Positions 16,666 to 25,581 of a stretch of DNA of 47,380 nt are shown piece after piece. The stretch spans positions 1 through 47,380 of the forward strand of contig DATCMU010000045.1 of assembly GCA_036563245.1 (NCBI GenBank). The letters are read 5' to 3'. This DNA is from DATCMU01 sp036563245. Its GTDB lineage: Bacteria; Pseudomonadota; Alphaproteobacteria; Rhizobiales; Devosiaceae. Under the pieces are notes generated by a model. It was not told where the DNA came from. It was given only the letters and a program-made list of their open reading frames with translations, and did not search any database. The number at the start of each line of letters is the position of its first letter. Positions within the stretch are counted from its first letter, which is position 1. Position numbers and translations under genes: made by a program.

Positions 16666-18081
16666 ATGCGGATTCGCGGTGTTGTCATTGCATTGCTGCT
16701 TGTGTTTGCCGCCCTGCCCATATCCGCCGAGGCGCAGGCGCAACGACGGCTGCCCCAGAATGCGGCCGACATGCAGATCAGCTTTGCTTCAGTGGTCAAG
16801 CAGGCGGCACCCGCGGTGGTCAATGTCTATGCGACACGGGTGACCCAGCAGCGGATGTCTCCGCTGTTTGCCGATCCCTTCTTCCAGCAGTTCTTCGGCA
16901 ACCAGGGACCAATGTTCCAGGGGCGCCCGCAGAAGTCCCAGTCGCTGGGGTCCGGCGTGATTGTAGATCCATCCGGGATCATCATCACCAACCACCACGT
17001 GGTGAACGGGGCGACCGATGTGCGGGTCTCGCTCTCGGACGGGCGCGAGTACCAGGTCAATGTCGTGGTCGACGACGCCTCGACGGACCTTGCGGTGCTC
17101 AAGATCGAGAAGCCGGGTGGACGCAGGTTTCCCACCCTGCAATTCGGAAACTCGGACCAACTGGAGGTGGGCGATCTCGTGCTCGCCATCGGCAATCCCT
17201 TCGGTGTTGGGCAGACCGTGACTTCGGGCATCGTTTCCGCGCTGGCACGCACGGGCGTCGAGGCCAGCAATTACGAGTTCTTCATTCAGACCGATGCAGC
17301 CATCAATCCAGGCAATTCCGGTGGCGCGCTTGTCGACATGCAGGGCCGGTTGGTGGGCATCAATACCGCGATCTTCACGCAGAACGGCGGCGGCTCCATC
17401 GGCATCGGCTTCGCCATTCCGGCCAATATGGCGCGGGTCGTCGCCAAGGCCGCGCAGAATGGCGGCAAGATCGTTCGCCCCTGGTTCGGCGCGCAGTTGC
17501 AGGACGTCACGCAGGATCTGGCGCGGGGGCTTGGGCTGAACAGCGCGCAAGGGGCGCTGATTGCGGAAGTGGCGCCTGGCAGTCCGGCCGATCGGGCGGG
17601 CCTGCGTTCGGGCGATGTGATCGTGGCGATCGATGGCGTCGATGTGCCTGATTCCAGCGCCTTCAATTTCCGTTTCGCCACACAGGACGTGGGGGGCAGG
17701 GCCACTGTTGCCTTCGTGCGCCAGGGGCGGCGGGCAACCGCCGAGGTCTCGGTCGAGCCGGCGCCCGGCGGGCAGTCGCGCAGCGTGACCATCAGCGGCA
17801 ATACCAGGTTCGAGGGCGCGAAGGCTGCCGAACTCACCCCGGCGCTGGCGCAGGATCTTGGCCTTGATTTCAACGCCAAGGGGGTCGCGATCATCGATGT
17901 GGCACCGGGTTCGGCGGCCGACCAACTGGGGTTGCGCAAGGGAGACATCATCCTGAACCTGAACGGGCAGGCGATCCGTGACGTGGATACATTCAAGTCT
18001 ATCGCATCGACAAGACCGCGTGGTTGGCAGATAACCTTGCAACGGAACAATCAGGTGATCCGTTCGTTCGTGAGCGGCTGA
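16666..18081 (+). CDS. Do-like (DegP/HtrA) periplasmic serine protease
   Basis: 471 residues from the ATG at 16666, chosen because AGGAGA lies six bases upstream and a clean signal peptide (1 to about 25, ending ISAEAQA) follows. Trypsin-like domain with the catalytic triad H111 (TNHHVV), D141 (STDLAVLKI) and S218 (INPGNSGG). Two PDZ domains follow at about 275-370 and 385-465 (SPADRAGLRSGDVIVAIDG; SAADQLGLRKGDIILNLNG). It degrades or refolds misfolded envelope proteins. The rarA gene follows 12 bases later, so they may be co-transcribed. Confidence 0.93.
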   Translation: MRIRGVVIALLLVFAALPISAEAQAQRRLPQNAADMQISFASVVKQAAPAVVNVYATRVTQQRMSPLFADPFFQQFFGNQGPMFQGRPQKSQSLGSGVIVDPSGIIITNHHVVNGATDVRVSLSDGREYQVNVVVDDASTDLAVLKIEKPGGRRFPTLQFGNSDQLEVGDLVLAIGNPFGVGQTVTSGIVSALARTGVEASNYEFFIQTDAAINPGNSGGALVDMQGRLVGINTAIFTQNGGGSIGIGFAIPANMARVVAKAAQNGGKIVRPWFGAQLQDVTQDLARGLGLNSAQGALIAEVAPGSPADRAGLRSGDVIVAIDGVDVPDSSAFNFRFATQDVGGRATVAFVRQGRRATAEVSVEPAPGGQSRSVTISGNTRFEGAKAAELTPALAQDLGLDFNAKGVAIIDVAPGSAADQLGLRKGDIILNLNGQAIRDVDTFKSIASTRPRGWQITLQRNNQVIRSFVSG

Positions 18082-18093
18082 AGAAAGGGCTGG

Positions 18094-19434
18094 ATGAGCG
18101 ATCTTTTCGCCAAGCCGGAAGAAGATGTGCCGCCGGTGGACGACGTCAGTCGTCCGCTGGCTGACCGGTTGCGGCCGACTTCGCTCGATGAGGTGGTCGG
18201 GCAGGGTCACCTGTTGGGACCCGATGGCGCCCTGAGGCGGATGCTGCGCTCGGGGCGTCTTGGTTCACTGGTCTTCTGGGGGCCACCCGGCACCGGCAAG
18301 ACGACCGTGGCGCGGTTGCTCGCCGCAGAGGTGGGTTACCGCTTCGAGCAGGTTTCGGCCATATTCACCGGAGTTGCCGATCTCAAGAAAGTGTTCGAGC
18401 GGGCGCGTTTCGAACGGGCATCGGGAAAGCGCATCCTGCTTTTCGTCGACGAGATCCATCGCTTCAATCGCGCGCAACAGGACAGTTTCCTGCCGGTGAT
18501 GGAGGATGGCACGGTCATACTTGTGGGCGCGACGACCGAGAACCCGTCGTTCGAGCTGAATGCCGCACTGCTTTCGCGGGCGCAGGTCCTCAAGTTCGAG
18601 GCACTCAACCGCGACGACATCGAAGCGTTGCTGCAGCGCGCCGAGGTGACGCTGCGACGGCCCTTGCCACTTGATCCGGATGCCCGCGAAGCGCTGATCG
18701 CACTGGCCGATGGCGATGGGCGGGCGGCGCTGGGCCTTGCCGAAGAGGTTGTCGCTGCGGTGCAGGCGGACGAGGTGCTGGACCGGGATACCCTTGCGCG
18801 CCTGGTACAGCGCCGCGCGCCGGTCTACGACAAGGCGCAGGATGGCCACTACAACCTTATTTCGGCCCTGCACAAATGCGTTCGCGGTTCCGATCCGGAC
18901 GCAGCGCTTTATTATTTCGCGCGCATGGTGGATGCGGGCGAGGATCCAATGTTCCTGGCGCGGCGGCTGATCCGCATGGCGAGCGAGGATATCGGCCTTG
19001 CCGACCCACAGGCCCTGCCGCTGGCGATTGCCGCTCGGGACGCCTATCACATGCTGGGGACGCCGGAAGGCGAGTTGGCGCTGGCCGAACTGGTCGTCTA
19101 CCTGGCACTCGCGCCCAAGTCGAACGCCGTCTATACGGCCTACAACAGTGCATTGGCGCTGGCCCGAAAGACCGGTTCGCCAACGCCACCCATGACCATC
19201 CTGAATGCTCCCACCAAGCTGATGAAGGGGCAGGGCTATGGCGAGGGATACATCTACGACCACGACACGCCGGATGGCTTCTCGGGGCAGGAGTATTTTC
19301 CGCCTGGGCTGGGACGCCAGCAATTCTACAAGCCGGTCGAACGTGGCTTCGAGCGGGAGTTGCACAAGCGGCTCGACTATTTCTCCCGACTGAGGGCGCG
19401 CCGCCAGGGCGGCGAGGATCCGGAAAAGTCGTAA
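18094..19434 (+). CDS. rarA: Replication-associated recombination protein A (AAA+ ATPase)
   Basis: 446 residues. PLADRLRPTSLDEVVGQGHL opens the AAA+ domain; Walker A GPPGTGKT at 63-70, Walker B LLFVDEIHRFN at about 115-125, and sensor GATTENPSFELNAALLSR. The C-terminal tetramerisation and MgsA region includes ALHKCVRGSDPDAALYYFARM and the end GYIYDHDTPDGFSGQEYFP. RarA (MgsA) acts at stalled forks and interacts with SSB. It is 12 bases downstream of the protease gene. Confidence 0.95.
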   Translation: MSDLFAKPEEDVPPVDDVSRPLADRLRPTSLDEVVGQGHLLGPDGALRRMLRSGRLGSLVFWGPPGTGKTTVARLLAAEVGYRFEQVSAIFTGVADLKKVFERARFERASGKRILLFVDEIHRFNRAQQDSFLPVMEDGTVILVGATTENPSFELNAALLSRAQVLKFEALNRDDIEALLQRAEVTLRRPLPLDPDAREALIALADGDGRAALGLAEEVVAAVQADEVLDRDTLARLVQRRAPVYDKAQDGHYNLISALHKCVRGSDPDAALYYFARMVDAGEDPMFLARRLIRMASEDIGLADPQALPLAIAARDAYHMLGTPEGELALAELVVYLALAPKSNAVYTAYNSALALARKTGSPTPPMTILNAPTKLMKGQGYGEGYIYDHDTPDGFSGQEYFPPGLGRQQFYKPVERGFERELHKRLDYFSRLRARRQGGEDPEKS

Positions 19435-19595
19435 AGCGGCACATGAGGCGACCCTTTGCGAACGCAAGCGCGGGCCTTGCGGTTCGGCGTTGCAGCGGGC
19501 AATAAGGGGCCGGGTTCGGCCGATTTGGCCGTGCTGCAGAATTTGGATGCCGGCCTGACGCGTTTCTGGTCAAGGCGGAACAATCGGAGGCAAAG

Positions 19596-19979
19596 ATGCA
19601 GGCCTTGCTGCTGGTTGGCGCTGGCGGTGCGCTTGGCGCAATGGCGCGCTATTGGGTTGGCACGCTCGTCGGGCACGCCTATCGCGGCCCGTTTCCCTAT
19701 GCCACATTCATGGTCAATATCCTGGGCTCACTGATCATGGGGCTGGTAGTTGGCTATCTGGCGCGGTTCACTCCGGCAGGCCAGGGCTGGCTGCGCCTGT
19801 TCATCGCCGTGGGTATACTTGGCGGCTTCACCACATTCTCCTCGTTCTCCCTGGAAGCGGCATTGCTCATCGAAAGGGGCAATCTCGGACTGTCCTTCGT
19901 CTATGTGCTCTCGTCGGTCGTCGCCGGGGTGATTGCCTTGTTCATCGGCCTGTTCGTGATGCGTGGAGGTGCCGCATGA
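19596..19979 (+). CDS. crcB: Fluoride-specific ion channel CrcB/Fluc
   Basis: 127 residues with four membrane helices. The Fluc signatures are present: GGALGAMARYW, the pore asparagine in TFMVNILGSLIMG, and GGFTTFSSFSLEA with the conserved Phe/Thr/Ser pore residues. As a dual-topology dimer it exports fluoride. CGGAGG lies just upstream of the ATG. No fluoride riboswitch was recognised in the 161 bases before it. The last four bases overlap the next gene (ATGA). Confidence 0.95.
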   Translation: MQALLLVGAGGALGAMARYWVGTLVGHAYRGPFPYATFMVNILGSLIMGLVVGYLARFTPAGQGWLRLFIAVGILGGFTTFSSFSLEAALLIERGNLGLSFVYVLSSVVAGVIALFIGLFVMRGGAA

Positions 19980-20968
19980 GCGGCGTTGCCCAATTGACCG
20001 TCGAAGACGACGAAGACGGAATGCGGCTCGATCGCTGGTTTGCCGTCCATTTTCCGCAATTGCCGTTCGGTCGGGTGCAAAAGCTGATCCGGACCGGGCA
20101 GGTGCGGGTGGACAAGGCGCGCGCCAAGACCAACATGCGCCTCGCGGCGGGCCAGACGGTGCGCGTGCCGCCCGTCGACGACGCCGAGCCATCGCAACGG
20201 GCGCCGAGGATCAATTCGGCGGATGCGGATTTCTTGCGTGGATTGATCATCTACGAGGACGACGACATCTACGTCTTCAACAAGCCTGCCGGCCTCGCCG
20301 TGCAGGGTGGCAGTGGCACGAAACGGCATATCGACGGCATGCTCAAGAGCCTGCCCAATCGCAAGGGCGAGGCGCCTCGGCTGGTTCATCGCCTGGACCG
20401 GGATACCTCGGGCTGTCTTCTGGTTGCCAAGACACGCTCGGCAGCGAGCCATTTCGGATCGGTGTTCCGGTCGCGCTCGGCACGAAAAATCTACTGGGCG
20501 GTGGTTGCAGGCGTGCCTTCGCCCAAGCAGGGGCGCATTTCGTGCTTTCTGGCCAAGCAGGCGACCACTGACGGCGAGCAGATGCGGGTCGTCGGCAATG
20601 GCGAGGATGGCGCCGTGCACTCGGTTTCCTATTATTCGGTCACCGACACGGCCGGGCCGCGCTTCGCCTGGGTGACACTCAAGCCCGTGACCGGCCGCAC
20701 CCACCAGTTGCGCGTGCATATGGCGGAACTGGGAACCCCCATCATCGGCGATCCTCGTTATTTCAACCTGCCGGACTGGGAGACGCCGGAAGGCTTGGGT
20801 TCCGGACTGCACCTTCATGCCAGGCGTCTCAGCATCCCCCTGCCGGCCGGAAAGCGGCTCGACATCTCCGCACCGCTCCCGCCGCACATGGTGCGCACCT
20901 TCGATGCGCTTGGGTTCGATGCGTCGCGCTATGACGCGCAGTCCGCCGATCCCGAGGACGAGGAATAG
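19976..20968 (+). CDS. RluC/RluD-family 23S rRNA pseudouridine synthase
   Basis: 330 residues from the ATG at 19976, which overlaps the crcB stop. An S4 RNA-binding domain is at about 15-65 (MRLDRWFAVHFPQLPFGRVQ). The catalytic motif HRLDRDTSG has the nucleophile D141. GRTHQLRVHMAELGTPIIGD is the conserved C-terminal block. It most resembles RluC, which modifies 23S rRNA at 955, 2504 and 2580 in E. coli; the exact sites here are unknown. A HAD-family gene follows after three bases. Confidence 0.9.
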   Translation: MSGVAQLTVEDDEDGMRLDRWFAVHFPQLPFGRVQKLIRTGQVRVDKARAKTNMRLAAGQTVRVPPVDDAEPSQRAPRINSADADFLRGLIIYEDDDIYVFNKPAGLAVQGGSGTKRHIDGMLKSLPNRKGEAPRLVHRLDRDTSGCLLVAKTRSAASHFGSVFRSRSARKIYWAVVAGVPSPKQGRISCFLAKQATTDGEQMRVVGNGEDGAVHSVSYYSVTDTAGPRFAWVTLKPVTGRTHQLRVHMAELGTPIIGDPRYFNLPDWETPEGLGSGLHLHARRLSIPLPAGKRLDISAPLPPHMVRTFDALGFDASRYDAQSADPEDEE

Positions 20969-20971
20969 GCC

Positions 20972-21646
20972 ATGCGCCTTGTCGTTTTCGACATGGATGG
21001 CACGCTGATCGATACGGCCGGGCTGATCGCGGAGACCATGGCGCAGACCTTCTCGAATGTGGGGCTGGCGCCCCCGGGCGACAGGGCGGCGCGCTCGGTG
21101 ATCGGACTATCGCTGCCTGTGGCCATGCACCGGTTGACGGGCAACGACGACGAAGTCCTGATCGAAAAACTCGTCTCGACTTATCGCGAGACCTATCGGG
21201 ATGCCATTGCGGGCGGTGTGGACCGAGAGCCCTTGTACCCAGGGGCTCGTGACGCGCTGGACAGGTTGCGCAATCAGGACGAGACGCTCCTGGGCGTGGC
21301 TACCGGCAAGGCGCTGCACGGCGTGCGGCGCATTCTGGATCTGCATGCACTGTCCGGTCATTTCGCCACGTTGCAGACGCCAGACCACAACCCCTCGAAA
21401 CCGCACCCGGGAATGCTTATCTCCGCGATGCGTGAAACCGGTGTGGGGCCGCAGCGCACGGTGATGATCGGCGACACGACCTATGACGTGCAGCTTGGGC
21501 GGGCGGCTGGCGTGGCGACGATCGGGGTCGCTTGGGGATATCATTCTCCGGCTGATCTGCGCGATGCGGGTGCTGACGTCGTTATTGAGGATTTCGATGG
21601 CATGGATGCGGCCATCGATGGACTGGTGAGCAAGAGCGATGCGTGA
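20972..21646 (+). CDS. HAD-superfamily phosphatase, phosphoglycolate phosphatase-like
   Basis: 224 residues. Motif I is DMDGTLIDT with nucleophile D7 and acid D9, motif II is GVATGK, and motif IV is MIGDTTYDVQLGRAAG. A helical cap lies at about 15-85. Closest in style to Gph/PpaX enzymes, but the substrate cannot be fixed from sequence. It sits between an RNA modification gene and the ATP12 gene, overlapping the latter by eight bases. Confidence 0.88.
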   Translation: MRLVVFDMDGTLIDTAGLIAETMAQTFSNVGLAPPGDRAARSVIGLSLPVAMHRLTGNDDEVLIEKLVSTYRETYRDAIAGGVDREPLYPGARDALDRLRNQDETLLGVATGKALHGVRRILDLHALSGHFATLQTPDHNPSKPHPGMLISAMRETGVGPQRTVMIGDTTYDVQLGRAAGVATIGVAWGYHSPADLRDAGADVVIEDFDGMDAAIDGLVSKSDA

Positions 21647-22412
21647 AATTCTCGAAGAAGCGATGGCGCATGCCGAGGACGGAGACGACAAGGCGCGCCA
21701 GCACGCCCGTCGCAACATGCCCCGGCGATTTTACGGTGAAGCGGTTGCCGGACCCGTCGACGGCGGGTTTGCGGTGATGCTGGACGGGAGGCCGGCGCGC
21801 ACTCCGGGACGTAAGCCTGCGATTGTTGGCAGCCAGGCGCTGGCCGAGGAGATGGCGGCGGAATGGGCGGCGCAGGACGAATTTATCGATGTCGCCACCA
21901 TGCCGGTGGTGCGGTTGGTCAATTCCGCGCTTGAGGGCATCGAGACCGGAAGCCAGTCGCTGGTCGACGAGATCGTGAAATATGCCGGCAACGACCTTCT
22001 GCTCTATCGCGCCGAAAGCCCGCGCGAACTCGCCGCGGAACAGGAACGGGTCTGGGACGCCGCTCTTGTCGGCCTTGCCCATCACCTTTCGGTCAGTTTT
22101 CAGCCAACCGTCGGCATTCTCCACCAGCCGCAGCCGGAAGCCAGCTTGCGGCGGATTCGGATGGTGCTTGAAGGGCTGGACGGCCTGAGGCTTGCGGCCC
22201 TGGTTTCCATTACCGGCCTGACCGGTTCGGGACTGTTGGCCGTCGGACTGCTGCTTGGTTTGTTCGAACCCCAATTTGCCTGGGATGCCGCGCATCTTGA
22301 TGAAGACTACCAGGCACGCGTCTGGGGGGAGGACTCCGAGGCGCTGGAGCGTCGAAAAGTCAGACGAGCGGAGTTCGACGCGGCGTTGACCGTTCTTGCC
22401 AAGGGCGGCTGA
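21639..22412 (+). CDS. ATP12-family F1-ATPase assembly chaperone
   Basis: 257 residues. RFYGEAVAGPVDGGFAVMLDGRPARTP is the typical N-terminal block, followed by AEEMAAEWAAQ, MPVVRLVNSALEGI and the conserved ELAAEQERVWD. Mitochondrial Atp12p binds the alpha subunit of F1-ATPase; bacterial members occur almost only in alphaproteobacteria and are thought to do the same. The start lies within the end of the HAD gene (eight-base overlap). It converges on folK with four bases between stops. Confidence 0.92.
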   Translation: MREILEEAMAHAEDGDDKARQHARRNMPRRFYGEAVAGPVDGGFAVMLDGRPARTPGRKPAIVGSQALAEEMAAEWAAQDEFIDVATMPVVRLVNSALEGIETGSQSLVDEIVKYAGNDLLLYRAESPRELAAEQERVWDAALVGLAHHLSVSFQPTVGILHQPQPEASLRRIRMVLEGLDGLRLAALVSITGLTGSGLLAVGLLLGLFEPQFAWDAAHLDEDYQARVWGEDSEALERRKVRRAEFDAALTVLAKGG

Positions 22413-22416
22413 GAGG

Positions 22417-22857
22417 TCAGCCGGACCTGTCGCGGGCTTCTATCCAATCGGCGACCCTGGGCGCAATTTCGCGCAGCGGACGCAGCACGAAGTCGCGTTC
22501 ATGGGCGTAAGGATGGGGGAGAGTGAGCCCCTTGGTGTCGATCACCAGCTTTTCATAGGCGATGAGGTCGATATCGATCAGGCGTGGCCCCCATTTTTCG
22601 TTTCGCTTCCGACCCATTGCCTCCTCGATGGAAAGGCAGGCGTCCAGCAGGTCTTGAGGGGAAAGGTCGGTCTCCACGGCCACGGCCATGTTGTGAAATT
22701 CGTCCTGGTCGGTCTTTCCCCAGGGCGGGGTGATGATGATGGTCGATGAAGCGGTGACGCGGATATCGCGTCTCGCCTTGAGCCTGCGTACCGCGTCCTT
22801 GAGCTGGTCGGCGGGACGACCGAGATTGGCGCCGAGCGAGAGCCAGGCCTGGGGCAT
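22417..22857 (-). CDS. folK: 6-hydroxymethyl-7,8-dihydropterin pyrophosphokinase
   Basis: 146 residues from the ATG at 22857 (a longer open frame upstream lacks homology). SLGANLGRPADQL, then RKRNEKWGPRLIDIDLI with the catalytic Asp pair D95/D97, and LPHPYAHERDFVL. It transfers pyrophosphate from ATP to the pterin in folate synthesis. The start overlaps the folB stop by one base (TGATG). It is the last gene of the rimO-folP-folB-folK set. Confidence 0.95.
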   Translation of the reverse strand: MPQAWLSLGANLGRPADQLKDAVRRLKARRDIRVTASSTIIITPPWGKTDQDEFHNMAVAVETDLSPQDLLDACLSIEEAMGRKRNEKWGPRLIDIDLIAYEKLVIDTKGLTLPHPYAHERDFVLRPLREIAPRVADWIEARDRSG

Positions 22858-23237
22858 CACAGAGGCCTTTCGCGATAGAGTTCGATGGCGAACTCGCCGG
22901 CCACCGCCGGTATCGGCGCCTCGGGCTTGCGGATGCGGATCCTGATCCACTCGAATGGCGGGAAGGCGGCAAAGAGCCGATCGACAATATGCTGGCCCAG
23001 CGACTCGATCAGCTTGTACCTTGTGTCCTCCGTCGCCTCCTTCACGATGAAGTAGATGAGGTCGTAGGAAACGGTGCGCTCGACCTCGTCACTTGCCGCC
23101 GCGGGCCGCAGATCAATGCCGCACTCAAGGTCTATCCGAAAACGCTGCCCGAGCTTGTTCTCCTCGAGCATCACGCCATGATAGCCGTAGAACGCAAGGT
23201 CCGAGAGGATGATACGGTCTTGGACGCGTTCGGCCAT
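22857..23237 (-). CDS. folB: Dihydroneopterin aldolase
   Basis: 126 residues. ILSDLAFYGYHGVMLEENKLGQRF contains the conserved pterin-binding core, then TVSYDLIYFIV and the catalytic lysine region VRIRKPEAPIPA-like (IRIRKPEAPIP). It cleaves dihydroneopterin to 6-hydroxymethyl-dihydropterin and glycolaldehyde, feeding FolK. It starts 11 bases after folP. Confidence 0.95.
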   Translation of the reverse strand: MAERVQDRIILSDLAFYGYHGVMLEENKLGQRFRIDLECGIDLRPAAASDEVERTVSYDLIYFIVKEATEDTRYKLIESLGQHIVDRLFAAFPPFEWIRIRIRKPEAPIPAVAGEFAIELYRERPL

Positions 23238-23248
23238 GGTTCTATCCG

Positions 23249-24109
23249 TTACTGGTTCGAAGGTTCCACGGCCGGGCCGTAGACGGTCGCCGCCGCGACG
23301 CGGAGGGCATCGCGGTTGGCCCGGACATCGTGCACCCTGAAAATGTGGGCGCCCGCCAAATATCCGATGACCGACGTGGCCACCGTGGCGAAGATCCGCT
23401 CCTTGGGTGGAATGTCGAGAAGCTTGCCGAGCATCGACTTCCGCGATGTGCCCACAACGAGGGGAAACCCAAGGGCTTGCAGCTCGTCGAGCCTACGCAG
23501 GATTTCGTAGTTCTCTTCGAACGTCTTGGCAAATCCGAACCCCGGATCCAGTATGAGCTGGCTCCTTTTTAGGCCCGCCCGATCCGCGATGGCAATGGTA
23601 CGCGCGAAGTAGCGCTTCATTTCGTCGATGATGTCGCAGGAAGGATCGCGCTCGGTGTCCCAGTGCATTGCAATGAGCGGCAGATCATAGAGCGCCGCGA
23701 CATCGGCGATCTCGGGATCACGCTGGGCACCGTGCACGTCATTGACGATTTGCGCGCCTGCCTGGATTGCCTGGTCCGCCACCAGCGCCTTGTAGGTGTC
23801 GATCGAAATGGGCGCGGAGAGGTTCGCGTCGCGCAGGGCAGCGAGGACCGGCATGATCCGGTCGAGTTCGGACTGAACCGGAACTTCGTCGGCGCCAGGG
23901 CGCGTGCTTTCCCCGCCGATATCGACTATGGCCGCGCCTTCATTGGCCATGTCGAGGGCATGCCGCACGGCAAGCTGCGGATCAAGACTGTCGCCGCCGT
24001 CCGAGAAGCTGTCTGGCGTCACGTTCACGATCCCCATGACCACAGGCTCTCGCCCGAGGCGAATAGCCCCGGTTCTCAGCCGGATCAGGTATTCGTCGTG
24101 GGTCCGCAC
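23249..24109 (-). CDS. folP: Dihydropteroate synthase
   Basis: 286 residues from a GTG at 24109, preceded by GAGG seven bases upstream and 10 bases after the rimO stop. A TTG 27 bases earlier, inside rimO, is a less likely start. Motifs: MGIVNVTPDSFSDGGD (25-40), GGESTRPGAD, IVNDVHG, LILDPGFGFAKT and LVVGTSRKSMLG. It joins p-aminobenzoate to the pterin pyrophosphate and is the target of sulfonamides. It sits between rimO and folB. Confidence 0.95.
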   Translation of the reverse strand: MRTHDEYLIRLRTGAIRLGREPVVMGIVNVTPDSFSDGGDSLDPQLAVRHALDMANEGAAIVDIGGESTRPGADEVPVQSELDRIMPVLAALRDANLSAPISIDTYKALVADQAIQAGAQIVNDVHGAQRDPEIADVAALYDLPLIAMHWDTERDPSCDIIDEMKRYFARTIAIADRAGLKRSQLILDPGFGFAKTFEENYEILRRLDELQALGFPLVVGTSRKSMLGKLLDIPPKERIFATVATSVIGYLAGAHIFRVHDVRANRDALRVAAATVYGPAVEPSNQ

Positions 24110-24119
24110 CGCGCAGCCC

Positions 24120-25469
24120 TCAGACCGGTTCGGCAATCAGGTCGTATTCGTTCGAATCGGTGACCTTCACATCAACCATGTCACTCGGCTTGATCCCGTT
24201 GGCCAACGTCACGATCACCTGTCCGTCGATCTCGGGGGCATCCCATTGCGACCGGGCGATGGCAATATTCTCGTCGGGACGCACGTCGTCGACCAGAACC
24301 TTTATGGTGCGGCCGACTTTCGTCGCCAGGCGTTTTGCGCTGACCTGCTGGGCGACTTCCATCAGGCGCGCATAGCGTTCCGCCTTGATTTCGTCCGGCA
24401 CGGCCCCGTCAATCTCGTTGGCCTTGGCCCCGGTGACCGGCTCGTATTCGAAACAACCCGCGCGATCGATCTCGGCTTCCTGCACCCAGTCGAGCAGCAT
24501 TTCGAAATCGTCCTCGGTCTCGCCGGGAAAACCCACGATGAATGTCGAACGCACGGCAAGATCGGGGCAGGTCTGGCGCCAGCTTCTGATCCGGTCGAGT
24601 GTCTTTTCCTGGTTTGCGGGACGGCGCATGGCCTTGAGCACGCGCGGCGAGGCATGCTGGAAGGGAATATCGAGGTAGGGCAGCACCTTGCCCTCGGCCA
24701 TCAGCGGAATGACCGCGTCGACATGGGGATAGGGATAGACGTAATGCAGCCTTATCCAGGCACCCAGTTCGCCCAGTTCGCGGCTGAGATCGAGGAAGCG
24801 CGCCGGCACATCGCGTCCGTGGAACTTGGTCGGCGCATACTTGATGTCGACACCGTAGGCGCTGGTATCCTGCGAGATGACCATGATCTCCTTGACGCCG
24901 GCCTTGACCAGCCGCTCGGCCTCGTAGAGCACGCTTGCGACAGGACGCGAGACGAGGTCGCCTCGAATCGAGGGAATGATGCAGAACGAACAGCGGTTGT
25001 TGCAGCCTTCGGAAATCTTGAGATAGGCGTAGTGGCGGGGCGTCAGGTGCAGGCCCTGCGGCGGCACCAGGTCGGTATAGGGATCGTGCAACGGCGGCAG
25101 GACGTCATGGACCGCCTCGACCACGGCTTCATATTGCTGCGGCCCCGTGACCGCCAGAACGCTTGGGTGCGTTTCCCTGATAAGCTGTTCCTCGACGCCA
25201 AGGCAACCGGTCACCACGACACGCCCGTTTTCGCTGATGGCTTCGCCGATCGCTTCGAGACTCTCCGCCTTGGCGCTGTCGAGAAATCCGCAAGTGTTGA
25301 CGATCACCACGTCCGCCCCCGCATAGTCGGGAGAGAATGTGTAACCTTCGGCACGCAGCGTGGTGAGAATGCGTTCGGAGTCGACCAGCGCCTTCGGGCA
25401 GCCAAGGCTGACAAGGCCGATCTTCGGCGCGGGACCGGATTTGAGCACCTGGCTCATGAATTTGGCCAT
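24120..25469 (-). CDS. rimO: Ribosomal protein S12 methylthiotransferase RimO
   Basis: 449 residues from the ATG at 25469 (another ATG lies at 25457; neither has a clear Shine-Dalgarno). The MTTase domain has cysteines C24, C60 and C89 (SLGCPKALVDSE, NTCGFLDSAK, TGCL). The radical SAM cluster is C156-x3-C160-x2-C163 in ISEGCNNRCSFCIIP. A C-terminal TRAM domain follows. It adds a methylthio group to the Asp of S12 using two 4Fe-4S clusters. It leads the folate genes on the same strand. Confidence 0.95.
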   Translation of the reverse strand: MAKFMSQVLKSGPAPKIGLVSLGCPKALVDSERILTTLRAEGYTFSPDYAGADVVIVNTCGFLDSAKAESLEAIGEAISENGRVVVTGCLGVEEQLIRETHPSVLAVTGPQQYEAVVEAVHDVLPPLHDPYTDLVPPQGLHLTPRHYAYLKISEGCNNRCSFCIIPSIRGDLVSRPVASVLYEAERLVKAGVKEIMVISQDTSAYGVDIKYAPTKFHGRDVPARFLDLSRELGELGAWIRLHYVYPYPHVDAVIPLMAEGKVLPYLDIPFQHASPRVLKAMRRPANQEKTLDRIRSWRQTCPDLAVRSTFIVGFPGETEDDFEMLLDWVQEAEIDRAGCFEYEPVTGAKANEIDGAVPDEIKAERYARLMEVAQQVSAKRLATKVGRTIKVLVDDVRPDENIAIARSQWDAPEIDGQVIVTLANGIKPSDMVDVKVTDSNEYDLIAEPV

Positions 25470-25581
25470 CGAGTTGGGGACAGGAAAGGCGGTGTCATAG
25501 CGCAATGCGCGCAAAGGTCAATCCGCCCGCCCGAAGTCGGCCTGTGTCGCCGTGGCGAACGGATTTGCGCGCCCGTCGCGT

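Noticed and set aside
19435..19595. Fluoride riboswitch before crcB
   Set aside because: The conserved pseudoknot sequence could not be found; only a short GGCCG/CGGCC hairpin is present.
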